From Phytophthora colocasiae (lineage: Eukaryota > Oomycota > Peronosporomycetes > Peronosporales > Peronosporaceae): a DNA stretch of 64,000 nucleotides. The stretch lies in assembly GCA_018806915.1 (NCBI GenBank), contig JAGKQI010000064.1, positions 558,001 to 622,000 of the forward strand, written 5' to 3'. Made by a program: the position numbers and the translations under genes. The stretch's first letter is position 1. Each line of letters begins with the position of its first letter. Shown piece after piece: positions 22,098 to 31,702 of this stretch. Under the pieces are notes generated by a model. The model searched no databases. It was not told where the DNA came from and saw nothing but the letters and a program-made list of their open reading frames with translations.

Positions 22098-23073
22098 ATG
22101 GAGAGCAGTGACGCCACACCGCCGAAGGGCGAGTGCCCCACATGCTCCAAGCTCGTGTCGAAATCGAACATGGCCAAGCACCGCAAGGTGTGTGGCAAGA
22201 AGAAGCCGGCAAAGTCGCGAAAGGCGATAAACCGGGACTCATACGCCCGCAATAAGGTGAAGGTCCTCCAAAAGCGGCAGGAAAAGCGCATATTCGACCA
22301 ATTCGGACGCCTTGAAGGTATATATTGTAAATATTTGAAAAATATATTTTATTTTTTAACCCATGTAACGTTTAGTGGCTCGGAAGCAGCTCTCTGAACT
22401 CGAAGCTCAGCAAGTTGAGGTAAAAGAACTGGAGTGTACGGCTTGGACAGCTCTATCGAAGCGAAATTTGCTCTATGGTGTCAGCTTGGACCCAGAGCTT
22501 TTCGCCCACTTTCTTGAAGAGCTGAAGGCACGTTGCAAGGCAAAGTACAACCACGGTCCTATCATGACCACACCGAAAGAGCTTTACCGGGCAACAATCT
22601 TCGTTCTCCATCCGAACAAGCTGCGCGGACAGAAGAACAGGTTTGGAGCCCGCTTGAGGAAGTGATGGCGCACTGGGACAAGACTGCCATGGCCTTCAAC
22701 GCTTTTGGAGATGGACTGAAGGCCGATATCGACATGAAGCCCCAAGCGGAACTGGACGCTATGACGGATGTGGAGTATTCCAATGAGCGCCGGCGAGTAG
22801 CTTTGGCACGTAAAGCAAAGGACCAGACTGAATACGACTTTGAGACGCTGACAGCAAACTTTCGAGACTATCGCAAGATGGTGGAGCGCTACATGAGAAC
22901 AAGGGACCGACCACCTGGCTGAATTCCAAGCTCGGAAGGACAAGGCCGAAGCCGAGCGGGGTGAGTAAGTGACCAAGTTGAAAAAGACCATCTCGAAACT
23001 GGAGAGCATTGGGCCATGTGCTACCTTTCGGCAGTACAAGGAATTGTACCTGAAGGCAAAGCAGGCGGCTTGA
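22098..23073 (+). pseudogene. Zinc-finger/coiled-coil ORF of recombinase element, copy 1
   Basis: Exon 1 (22098-22317) encodes a C2HC finger, CPTCSKLVSKSNMAKHRKVC, followed by a basic stretch. A 58-bp AT-rich intron (22318-22375) leads into exon 2, with a predicted coiled coil (ARKQLSELEAQQVEVKELE) and a charged C-terminal half. Damage is visible: a frame change around 22590-22620, an extra base near 22915, and an in-frame TAA near 22967 where copy 2 has CAA. The protein may be an element-encoded accessory DNA-binding factor; no known family was recognised. Confidence 0.55.
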
Positions 23074-23163
23074 AGTAGTTGAGGCTGTAGTGAGACGGGG
23101 AGGCCATAAGACTGATGTCTACGACGTTTTTCATTGCTACTATGGTGTTCATTTAACTATCGC

Positions 23164-23346
23164 GTTCATACCAAAAAGTACGAGTTCATACCAAAAAGTA
23201 CGAGTTCATACCAAAATGTACGAAACATTCATTCCAAAAAGTACGCTAAGATCAGACTGGAATGTACGAGGTCATACCAGGAAGTACGAGGTCATACCAG
23301 GAAGTACGAGATCATACCTGGAAGTACGAGGTCATTCCTAAAGGTA
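23164..23346. repeat. About 20-bp dyad repeat array, left of recombinase gene (copy 1)
   Basis: There are about nine degenerate units of the type GTACGAGGTCATACC with A-rich or AGG-rich spacers. The core GTACGA-gg-TCATAC is an imperfect dyad. The array lies just beyond the 3' end of the minus-strand recombinase gene. An oppositely oriented array lies beyond the 5' end. Confidence 0.8.
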
Positions 23347-25159
23347 TGTCGAGTATTCGGGTAGTTCTTTTGCTGGGCAGGCGACATTCGTGCGATGTTT
23401 GCGGTCGTTTCTAATAAACGAGGCCAGCATCGACACAGTGAATGTGTGCTCTTTGCTTGTTTCACCAGCCTCACCATAGTGATTGGCATAGTAACTGCGA
23501 TAGACCGGAAATACCGCTTTCCGCCAGCGCGTCTTGTCGGACTCCCCCATCATGTTTGCAAACATGGCGACATCTTCACCAATCAACTTTGCGACGCTAA
23601 ACCAGCTGCGCGTAACTTTGGCATTAGATCGATCAGCTTGTGTCCACTCGGACAGGGGCTTGAACAAGTGCACCGAATCGTCGGGAAGCCACCACATCAG
23701 GCAAATATGAGCTCAGTCTCTAACAGCGGGAATCACGGGACTAGTATCTTGTGCGGCCAGAGGAGGATCGACGTCGCGTGGCTCACTTCGCGGTGGTCTG
23801 TTTAAGTTTCCTGTCGTTAATAACCCTTTCAGCTCGGTCATTTGGGACTTAGTTTCGAGCATCAGCGTATCAAGTTGTCGAAGGCGCTTGAGGACAGGCC
23901 CTTCTTCCACGTTTTTGCTGGCTTCGTAAGGCGCACTAGGACACCCATGAAGATAAGTCTTATCTGGCGCCAGGCAGTCTGCAAGTTCGCTGTCCTCCGT
24001 TTGAACCGTGAGATCAAGTAGATAGCGTACAAGCGTTTCTGTCGACTCTGAAACACTCCAACCGGCCCACCACTTGATCATCCGTAACGACCAGCGACGC
24101 GCTGGGTTTGCATACATGAAGCGGTACTGGGCCCCGCCGCGACGAAAAGTGTGCGACGTAAACCAACTGTTGTACCAATGCTTCGCCACGTAGCCAGGTG
24201 TCTTTTGACCCTTTCGATTCAGTGAACTCACAATACAGTTCAGTAGCGTGATGAAACTCTGCTCTCCCATCTTTTTGCCCCAACCAAACGTCACCTTTTC
24301 GCAGCCTGTAGCGTCACCATTGACCTTCATAGCCTTCTTACTGAGACCTTTCAGCGCCGGAAAAACATAGTCATCGTCTCTCCAAGTGTGACCGTTTTCC
24401 TTCGATGCAAATTCCACCCAATCGCACAAGTGCTTGTAGGCGTTGATCGGGGCTTCCTCCTCTGCGAGATTGTGGAGATTGTAGGAGCGCCCCTCTGCTA
24501 TTTCGGTCTTGCGGTTGAACAGTGCGTATGTACCGGCTGGCCCGGAACTGGCGCAGCGAAACATCTCTCCACTTCAGCGTTAACACTTCGTTGATTCGGC
24601 ACATACCGTAAAAGGCAAACGAAGACACAGCCTTAAACCACACGCGGCATTCCTTCGTGAAGCCTCGGACACCGCACGGTGAATCCAGAAAGGTGTGCAA
24701 AACTCTAATCATTTGGAGGGAGACTGGAACAGCTCTGGCCGGTACGTATTCCGTCGCTTTTCTCTTCTTGAGACCACGCATAAACTGGCGGACGAACGGA
24801 TCGCGGGCTGGATTTCCGTATCCACGTTTTCTTCCACTTTCATCCTCCACCACGCTCCACTTGTTCACATCCGTCCCATCGCTGTTTTCGTGTGCGTTGT
24901 AGTAGCTAGCGACAGCAGACCATGCCTTCTCCGCTGTCTGTAGCGACACAGTAGTGGATGCGGAAATACTCTGAAGGTATGCGACCAACACTGCTGGAAG
25001 TTCATGATGGCGCTCCGTATGAGGATCTGGATAGCCATTGGCAAGACAGAATTCTGCAAACCTTTTAAAGCTTGATTCGTAAACTGGCTGCGTCGCCTTC
25101 TTGATCACTCCGTTTGCTGTTGCTTGGCCTTCCTTCACCAGATCGTGAACACCTGCCAT
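23338..25159 (-). pseudogene. Tyrosine recombinase (Crypton-type), copy 1, with two interruptions
   Basis: The gene runs from 25159 to 23338. The first segment has an N-terminal core-binding-like domain and box I of the catalytic domain, with Arg in YGMCRINEVLTLKWRDV. A +1 frame change near 24560 joins it to the second segment, which has HTFRRGGAQ (the HxxR box) and a downstream ETLVRYLLD segment holding the likely nucleophile Tyr. An in-frame TGA at 23713-23715 separates this from a C-terminal segment (W-x2-DDS..., EWTQADRSNAKVTRSWFSVAKLI, YYANHYGE) that resembles the GCR1_C-type DNA-binding domain of some Cryptons. Both interruptions are also present in copy 2. Known Crypton YRs are single ORFs or spliced, so a dead ancestor or recoding are both possible. 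Confidence 0.75.
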
Positions 25160-25208
25160 CTCGCCGATCTGAAAGTGAACCACGTGGCAAGAATCTGCGG
25201 TCGTATCA

Positions 25209-25255
25209 TACATTCTGGTATGAACGCGTACTTGGAGGTATGACACGTACTTTCT
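25209..25255. repeat. Dyad repeat array, right of recombinase gene (copy 1)
   Basis: There are two to three units of GGTATGAACGCGTACTT, the reverse orientation of the left array, immediately upstream of the recombinase start. The array is cut by the nested DDE element at 25256. Confidence 0.75.
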
Positions 25256-26069
25256 ACACCTTTTGCCGGCCAAAGTGGGCTAATCAGCATCCAATGTGGG
25301 CAGGATTAATTTTAGGCGGCTGACAGAAACCTAAAACAGCCCAAAACTGTTTTTTCACACAATCAAAGTGGGCTAATCATCATTCAAAGCGGGCAAACTA
25401 CTGGCCATAGGACATATCTTCCTTACGAATTGCTGCATGCACAAACTTCGAAGCGTGCAGCTCTACGTTCTGCACCATGCGCTGAGTGATTCGCGGCATG
25501 CAAGTGTTGGTAGCTCGCTCGAGAAGCCTCATGCGAGCTTCTGTCTTCGAAATTGGTGGACCAGTAATACTCTCGGTCAGTGGGTCGTTCATCTCTTCCC
25601 TCGCTGTAGCTAGGTAGGTTTTGATGTGCGCTTCAAGAGCGCTAAAGCAGTTTTCAATCGGGTTACACATGGGGCTGTATGGACCAAGTCGAAGCAAGAC
25701 GAGTCGCTCCGCTGTGCTCCGTGGGAACCCATTATAATGGGCAACAGCACGCCAGTTGCCACCGGCGTGGTATGCTTTGAGGACGCGACGGCGTTCTTCA
25801 GGTGTGTGGGTCTTAGTGGCGGTTTGGGAAGGCATCTGGGTTGTGTAATGTCAGTTGCAGATTGACTTTGTGGTCTCCATTTCGGGCGCATGCGAAGTAC
25901 TGTACATGTACGAATGATTGGCTGGTAGTTGCCCGCTTTGAATGATGATTAGCCCACTTTGATTGTGTGAAAAAACAGTTTTGGGCTGTTTTGGGTTTCT
26001 GTCAGCCGCCTAAAATTAATCCTGCCCACATTGGATGCTGATTAGCCCACTTTGGCCGGCAAAAGGTGT
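25256..26069. mobile_element. 814-bp DDE transposon nested in copy 1, 141-bp TIRs
   Basis: The ends are long, almost perfect inverted repeats (25256-25396 and 25929-26069), starting ACACCTTTTGCCGGCC and containing GTGGGCTAATCA subrepeats. Copy 2 of the recombinase element preserves the uninterrupted target (TACTTTCTAGTATGAC), which confirms insertion. It carries an internally deleted transposase gene, so it is non-autonomous. Confidence 0.9.
25398..25835 (-). pseudogene. Internally deleted Tc1/IS630-type transposase
   Basis: The 145-codon frame fuses an N-terminal helix-turn-helix (TPEERRRVLKAYHAGGNWRA, then FPRSTAERLV) directly to the C-terminal catalytic end (LGPYSPMCNPIENCFSALEAHIK), which contains the last acidic residue region of the DDE_3 superfamily. 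The middle of the catalytic domain is missing. It lies within 141-bp inverted repeats. Confidence 0.8.
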
Positions 26070-26541
26070 CGTATGACTACACTTTCTAATTCGCCAAAGT
26101 CACAATAACAAATATTTTTCCATTTTTATTTTGAAAAAGTGTCTGCACTTTTTTTTGAAGCGTGACGGTCGATCATTGGTCAAATAACACTAAATAACCC
26201 TCGGGTGTTGTTTGGGCACGAAGAAGTTGCTTCCCACGACCGCCCCATACAAATCCCTAGTACAGAGATTCGACTTCCTTTGAGTGAATCAACACCTCAG
26301 GCCGCACGTAAAGGATTATATAGGGTTAGGTGAATTTACATACAAATAGCGAGATGTTTGCTTAGAGGGGCTACTATTGAGGTGTTGTTTCAGTCATAGT
26401 AAGCTCTACTTCTTTCCCTGAAACAACACCAAATAACACCCAAATAACATTATTATTAGCCAATCATATGCGACCACAACAAAAATCAGTATTGACCAAC
26501 CAGACGCTCCGAATTTATAAGTCGTAGAAATTGGTCGGACA

Positions 26542-26899
26542 ATGGAGAGCAGTGACACCGCCCCGGCGAAGGGCGAGTGCCCCACATGCTCCAAGCTCGT
26601 GTCCAAGTCGAACATGGCCAAGCACCGCAAGGTGTGTGGCAAGAAGAAGCCGGCAAAGTCGCGAAAAGCGATAAACCGGGACTCACTTTCGAGACTATCG
26701 CAAGATGGTGGAGCGCTACATGAGAGCAAGGGACCGACACCTGGCTGAATTCCAAGCTCGGAAGGACAAGGCCGAAGCCGAGCGGGGTGAGCAAGTGACC
26801 AAGTTGAAAAAGACCATCTCGAAACTGGAGAGCATTGGGCCATGTGCTACCTTTCGGCAGTACAAGGAATCGTACCTGAAGGCAAAGCAGGCGGCTTGA
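26542..26899 (+). pseudogene. Zinc-finger ORF of recombinase element, copy 2, deleted
   Basis: The C2HC finger region is retained, but a deletion of about 617 bp fuses it out of frame to the C-terminal part. The C-terminal part keeps a sense codon where copy 1 has a stop. Confidence 0.6.
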
Positions 26900-26991
26900 A
26901 GTAGTTGAGGCTGTAGTGAGACGGGGAGGCCATAAGACTGATGTCTACGACGTTTTTCATTGCTACTATGGTGTTCATTTAACTATCGCGT

Positions 26992-27172
26992 TCATACCAA
27001 AAAGTACGAGGTCATACCAAAAGGTACGACTTCATACCAAAAAGTACGAAACATTCATTCCAAAAAGTACGCTAAGATCAGACTGGAATGTACGAGTTCA
27101 TACCAGGAAGTACGAGGTCATACCAGGAAGTACGAGATCATACCTGGAAGTACGAGGTCATTCCTAAAGGTA
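26992..27172. repeat. Dyad repeat array, left of recombinase gene (copy 2)
   Basis: This has the same arrangement as in copy 1, with a few substitutions between units. The array ends where the recombinase 3' end begins. Confidence 0.8.
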
Positions 27173-28982
27173 TGTCGAGTATTCGGGTAGTTCTTTTGCT
27201 GGGCAGGCGACATTCGTGCGATGTTTGCGGTCGTTTCTAATAAACGAGGCCAGCATCGACACAGTGAATGTGTGCTCTTTGCTTGTTTCACCAGCCTCAC
27301 CATAGTGATTGGCATAGTAACTGCGATAGACCGGAAATACCGCTTTCCGCCAGCGCGTCTTGTCGGACTCCCCCATCATGTTTGCAAACATGGCGACATC
27401 TTCACCAATCAACTTTGCGACGCTAAACCAGCTGCGCGTAACTTTGGCATTAGATCGATCAGCTTGTGTCCACTCGGACAGGGGCTTGAACAAGTGCACC
27501 GAATCGTCGGGAAGCCACCACATCAGGCAAATATGAGCTCAGTCTCTAACAGCGGGAATCACGGGACTAGTATCTTGTGCGGCCAGAGGAGGATCGACGT
27601 CGCGTGGCTCACTTCGCGGTGGTCTGTTTAAGTTTCCTGTCGTTAATAACCCTTTCAGCTCGGTCATTTGGGACTTAGTTTCGAGCATCAGCGTATCAAG
27701 TTGTCGAAGGCGCTTGAGGACAGGCCCTTCTTCCACGTTTTTGCTGGCTTCGTAAGGCGCACTAGGACACCCATGAAGATAAGTCTTATCTGGCGCCAGG
27801 CAGTCTGCAAGTTCGCTGTCCTCCGTTTGAACCGTGAGATCAAGTAGATAGCGTACAAGCGTTTCTGTCGACTCTGAAACACTCCAACCGGCCCACCACT
27901 TGATCATCCGTAACGACCAGCGACGCGCTGGGTTTGCATACATGAAGCGGTACTGGGCCCCGCCGCGACGAAAAGTGTGCGACGTAAACCAACTGTTGTA
28001 CCAATGCTTCGCCACGTAGCCAGGTGTCTTTTGACCCTTTCGATTCAGTGAACTCACAATACAGTTCAGTAGCGTGATGAAACTCTGCTCTCCCATCTTT
28101 TGCCCCAACCAAACGTCACCTTTTCGCAGCCTGTAGCGTCACCATTGACCTTCATAGCCTTCTTACTGAGACCTTTCAGCGCCGGAAAAACATAGTCATC
28201 GTCTCTCCAAGTGTGACCGTTTTCCTTCGATGCAAATTCCACCCAATCGCACAAGTGCTTGTAGGCGTTGATCGGGGCTTCCTCCTCTGCGAGATTGTGG
28301 AGATTGTAGGAGCGCCCCTCTGCTATTTCGGTCTTGCGGTTGAACAGTGCGTATGTACCGGCTGGCCCGGAACTGGCGCAGCGAAACATCTCTCCACTTC
28401 AGCGTTAACACTTCGTTGATTCGGCACATACCGTAAAAGGCAAACGAAGACACAGCCTTAAACCACACGCGGCATTCCTTCGTGAAGCCTCGGACACCGC
28501 ACGGTGAATCCAGAAAGGTGTGCAAAACTCTAATCATTTGGAGGGAGACTGGAACAGCTCTGGCCGGTACGTATTCCGTCGCTTTTCTCTTCTTGAGACC
28601 ACGCATAAACTGGCGGACGAACGGATCGCGGGCTGGATTTCCGTATCCACGTTTTCTTCCACTTTCATCCTCCACCACGCTCCACTTGTTCACATCCGTC
28701 CCATCGCTGTTTTCGTGTGTTGTAGTAGCTAGCGACAGCAGACCGTGTCTTCTCCGCTGTCTGTAGCGACACAGTAGTGGATGCGGAAATACTCTGAAGG
28801 TATGCGACCAACACTGCTGGAAGTTCATGATGGCGCTCCGTATGAGGATCTGGATAGCCATTGGCAAGACAGAATTCTGCAAACCTTTTAAAGCTTGATT
28901 CGTAAACTGACTGCGTCGCCTTCTTGATCACTCCGTTTGCTGTTGCTTGGCCTTCCTTCACCAGATCGTGAACACCTGCCAT
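27164..28982 (-). pseudogene. Tyrosine recombinase (Crypton-type), copy 2, degenerate
   Basis: The gene is collinear with copy 1 and shares its +1 frame change and in-frame TGA. Two further lesions are specific to this copy: a 1-bp loss in the T run near 28098 (T4 instead of T5) and a 2-bp loss near 28717. Active-site boxes (CRINEVL, HTFRRGG, LVRYLLD) are still legible. It is certainly not translatable as one protein. Confidence 0.75.
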
Positions 28983-29034
28983 CTCGCCGATCTGAAAGTG
29001 AACCACGTGGCAAGAATCTGCGGCCGTATCATAC

Positions 29035-29118
29035 ATTCTGGTATGAACGCGTACTTTTTGGTATGAACGCGTACTTTATGGTATGAACTCGTACTTGGAG
29101 GTATGACGCGTACTTTCT
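29035..29118. repeat. Dyad repeat array, right of recombinase gene (copy 2)
   Basis: There are about four units of GGTATGAACGCGTACTTTTT and variants, in opposite orientation to the left array. It is intact here, unlike in copy 1. Confidence 0.8.
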
Positions 29119-29461
29119 AGTATGACTACACTTTCTAATTCGCCAAAGTCACAATAACAAATATTTTTCCATTTTTATTTTGAAAAAATGTCTACACTTT
29201 TTCTGAAGCGTGACGGTCGATCATTGGTCAAATAACACTAAATAACCCACGGGTGTTGTTTGGGCACGAAGAAGCTGCTTCCCACGACCGCCCCATACAA
29301 ATCCCTAGTACAGAGATTCGACTTCCTTTGAGTGAATCAACACCTCAGGCCGCACGTAAATGATTATATACGGTTAGGTGAGTTTGCATACAAATAGCGA
29401 GATGTCTGCTTAGAGGGTCTACTATTGAGGTGTTGTTTCAGTCATAGTAAGCTCTACTTCT

Positions 29462-29893
29462 GCCTAACCTCCCGCGACAACGAATTTGGACTCCTCGAAG
29501 CTAGACGTGGACATTGGTAAATCATAGGTCTTGCAAGGCGAAGCCCAGCTAACTTTTACTTGGACATGTATTACGTCACGCATCCTACTCGGAATCGTGG
29601 CGTTTGGTGGCTCAAATCGAACCTCGTTGGTGTTGATTCCTGTGCCACGATTCGTATTCGTGGCCCACGAATACGGCAGCGTCGAGCTTAGCGGGTTAGC
29701 GGTGGTCAATGCTCCAACGGCGACGCTTGATGAGGATATCTACGTGACGGTTCATGAGCGCGAAGATATTCAACGGCGATGCTTAGCCCTTTAAACCAAC
29801 GTGCTCATTTTGAGATCTACGAGTCCACTGATAAGTTGTCAATGGAATTTGAGCCAGGGATCGCGGTTTCGATCACGCCAGCGGGTGAAAGCA
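29462..29893. other. Right half of the interrupted target gene, and spacer
   Basis: The first roughly 70 bp continue the sequence interrupted at 21942: CTAACCTCCC, GACAACGAAT, GGACTCCTCGA, then a GTAAATC possible donor, matching the reverse complement of 18778-18690. At 29575-29626 lies the HPTRNRGVWWL fragment shared with 16.5 kb. No intact gene was seen. Confidence 0.5.
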
Positions 29894-30562
29894 ATGGCGA
29901 TGGCGATGGGCGTGGCGCTTACCATTACGTTGGGACTTTTGTCACTTGTGAGTGGCTACACGGCCCTCGGAAATGAAAATGCCGTTGGGCACGTCACACG
30001 GCACCTACGATCACTGCTGCTGGACCAAAAGGTTCGTGGGTATGGCACAGCATTGGATCAACGACCTCTTGATGTTTCTATGGAGGCAACTTCACGACGC
30101 ACTGCTCCTCAGAGCACTGGCCCGGTTGGTGCAATGGAAGCACTTGCTAAAGGTCCTGTGCTTCGTAAGCCTGGCGCTGAAGTATCCATGACGGCTTCGA
30201 CGACGTCAACAGCGACTGAGTCTCATGGTCGCGGTGGTGGTGCAATGGAAGCTATAGTTCCTAGATATGAGAAGAAGGCAGCCCCTGAGACTATCGCTGA
30301 CGCTGTTGCCAAGGCCGAGGAAGCAGAAGAGATCGCTCAAGAGGCCTTAGTTGTTGCTTTAGCAGCAGAGAACGACCTTGAGGCTATCGAAGCCATTACA
30401 GAAGTATCGATTCTTTCACTTGCAACGAATTCAATCACTGAGGGGCTGGGGGGCGAAGAGATCTTGATCGTGGGAGAAATCGAAGACAGTGAGGACAGCT
30501 CGGACAGCCAAGAGGAACTCGTTGGTAGGAAGGACAGAACCAAGAAACACAAAGGCTGGTGA
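29894..30562 (+). CDS. Candidate secreted RxLR protein (no EER)
   Basis: This 222-residue protein has an N-terminal hydrophobic leader (MAMAMGVALTITLGLLSLVSGYTA) that fits a signal peptide cleaved near residue 24. RHLR is at 36-39, within the expected window. No EER follows; instead there are Ser/Thr-rich stretches, an Ala/Glu-rich helical region (about 120-170) and an acidic, Ser-rich C-terminus ending in KKHKGW. The start at 29894 is chosen because it begins the leader (three alternating ATGs lie in frame). It converges with RRP4, 78 bp between stops. It could instead be an ordinary secreted acidic protein with a chance RxLR. Confidence 0.6.
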   Translation: MAMAMGVALTITLGLLSLVSGYTALGNENAVGHVTRHLRSLLLDQKVRGYGTALDQRPLDVSMEATSRRTAPQSTGPVGAMEALAKGPVLRKPGAEVSMTASTTSTATESHGRGGGAMEAIVPRYEKKAAPETIADAVAKAEEAEEIAQEALVVALAAENDLEAIEAITEVSILSLATNSITEGLGGEEILIVGEIEDSEDSSDSQEELVGRKDRTKKHKGW

Positions 30563-30640
30563 ACTATCGTCTACATCGTGCAGACTGCAAATGTCCAATA
30601 AAAATAGGATCCAAACCTTCCTTGTCATTTTTTCTTGCAT

Positions 30641-31519
30641 TTATTTCCCTTGCGCTTCCAACAATTCGTATGTAGCCATGATGCTATCAGGCGTGATCAT
30701 GCGGAATTGTTCATTGAGTCTCAGTAGCGCCTGGGAGACTCGTGCGATCTTCCGGCGGTCCTCCACACTAACCGGTGTGGATGCATGTAGTTGTCTCTTA
30801 GCTGTGAGCACTTCCACGCGCGTCTCCATGTTGCTGGTCGTGTCTTCCTCTTCACCTCCCAGTGCAGCCATACTCCGAGATACCCAAATGTAGCCATTCG
30901 TGCCTAGAATCACATCAATCCCGATTCCTGGTAGTGTAGCCATGTGCTGCTTCATCCGTTTAACCAACGGTGCCGCCACAGCCACGAACTGACCGTTCTC
31001 CAGCTTCCCGTAGCGCAAACTGCGCGTGTGCAGACTCAACGATCCGTCATAACGGACCTCCTGGATCTCAGCTGAAATGAGGTCGTTCTCCACGAAGAAC
31101 GCGCGCATCTGCAGTTGATCAGCGTACGTACGTCGACGTTGGGCGCCTCCAGGCAGCGTCACAGAGCTCAGCATGAGACTCGCGTCTTGCTGGCCGTTCA
31201 CGTCCACCTTCCAGCGTTTACTGGCCACGTCCGTCACACGTCCGACAACAATATCGCCCACTTCTCCGATATAGCGAGACACTAACGGCCGCACTGTGAT
31301 GAGCTGGTTCACTTTCTCCACTACACCAGCCACACTGGCCACCAGCTCATTGCGGCCACTCAAATATGTGCCATGTCCGCGTAGAAAAGCACCCGTTTCA
31401 GTACTGATGACTTGGCCAGGGGTCACTACTACCACTTGGGACTCATCCTCCAGCTCCATGGGCTCATCTTCGGCATCAGCCACACAGCGTACACGAACCT
31501 CCATGACCATTGGCGTCAA
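30641..31519 (-). CDS. RRP4: Exosome complex subunit RRP4 (EXOSC2)
   Basis: This 292-residue protein is a cap subunit of the RNA exosome. The order of domains is visible: an N-terminal strand region with VVVTPGQVISTETGAFLRGHGTY (residues about 30-52), an S1 domain (RYIGEVGDIVVGRVTDVASKRWKVDVNGQQDASLMLSSV, about 81-119), and a KH domain region with GIGIDVILGTNGYIWVS (about 195-211). These are the family hallmarks. It is a single exon. It shares a 183-bp divergent promoter with TMEM161, which contains CTACCGGTAT at 31541. Confidence 0.93.
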   Translation of the reverse strand: MTPMVMEVRVRCVADAEDEPMELEDESQVVVVTPGQVISTETGAFLRGHGTYLSGRNELVASVAGVVEKVNQLITVRPLVSRYIGEVGDIVVGRVTDVASKRWKVDVNGQQDASLMLSSVTLPGGAQRRRTYADQLQMRAFFVENDLISAEIQEVRYDGSLSLHTRSLRYGKLENGQFVAVAAPLVKRMKQHMATLPGIGIDVILGTNGYIWVSRSMAALGGEEEDTTSNMETRVEVLTAKRQLHASTPVSVEDRRKIARVSQALLRLNEQFRMITPDSIMATYELLEAQGK

Positions 31520-31702
31520 TTGACTCGATACTGAAAATCGCTACCGGTATGTAAAAAAATGTGGTACACATTATATTTTGAATTTCAACCAATGATAGTT
31601 TATATTGAAGTCTTTGGACGAATCAGAAGCAAGTGAGCCCGTTACAATTGAACGAAGCTGACGCGAGCACAAGTCGATCCTCCTTGGTGTCATCACTCCA
31701 TC
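31520..31702. promoter_or_regulatory. Divergent promoter RRP4/TMEM161
   Basis: This 183-bp spacer between two divergent genes contains CTACCGGTAT, the motif also found upstream of RPB8/Rab11, the PP28/thioredoxin pair and QCR8. Confidence 0.4.

Larger units (their letters stand above)
21943..26413. mobile_element. Crypton-like tyrosine-recombinase element, copy 1
   Basis: The element is bounded by short direct repeats ACTTCT (21943-21948 and 26408-26413). Just inside the ends are 13-bp inverted repeats, CTGAAACAACACC and its complement. It carries two convergent coding regions: a plus-strand zinc-finger protein (22098-23073) and a minus-strand tyrosine recombinase (25159-23338). Arrays of about 20-bp repeats flank the recombinase gene on both sides. 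An 814-bp DDE element is nested at 25256-26069. Excluding that insertion the copy is about 3.65 kb. A second copy follows directly. Confidence 0.8.
26408..29461. mobile_element. Crypton-like tyrosine-recombinase element, copy 2 (internally deleted)
   Basis: This is a second, directly repeated copy beginning at the same ACTTCT that ends copy 1, and ending at ACTTCT 29456-29461. It is nearly identical to copy 1 but lacks the nested DDE element and has a deletion of about 617 bp inside the zinc-finger gene (corresponding to 22242-22858). Right-hand dyad repeats are more numerous than in copy 1. After 29461 the sequence returns to the interrupted target gene. Confidence 0.8.

Noticed and set aside
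23164..23346. CRISPR array
   Set aside because: Eukaryotic sequence; unit is continuous 20-bp repeat without unique spacers of constant length and no cas genes.
26071..26407. Independent repeat between the two recombinase elements
   Set aside because: It matches 29120-29455 closely and is the right end of copy 1, displaced by the nested DDE element.
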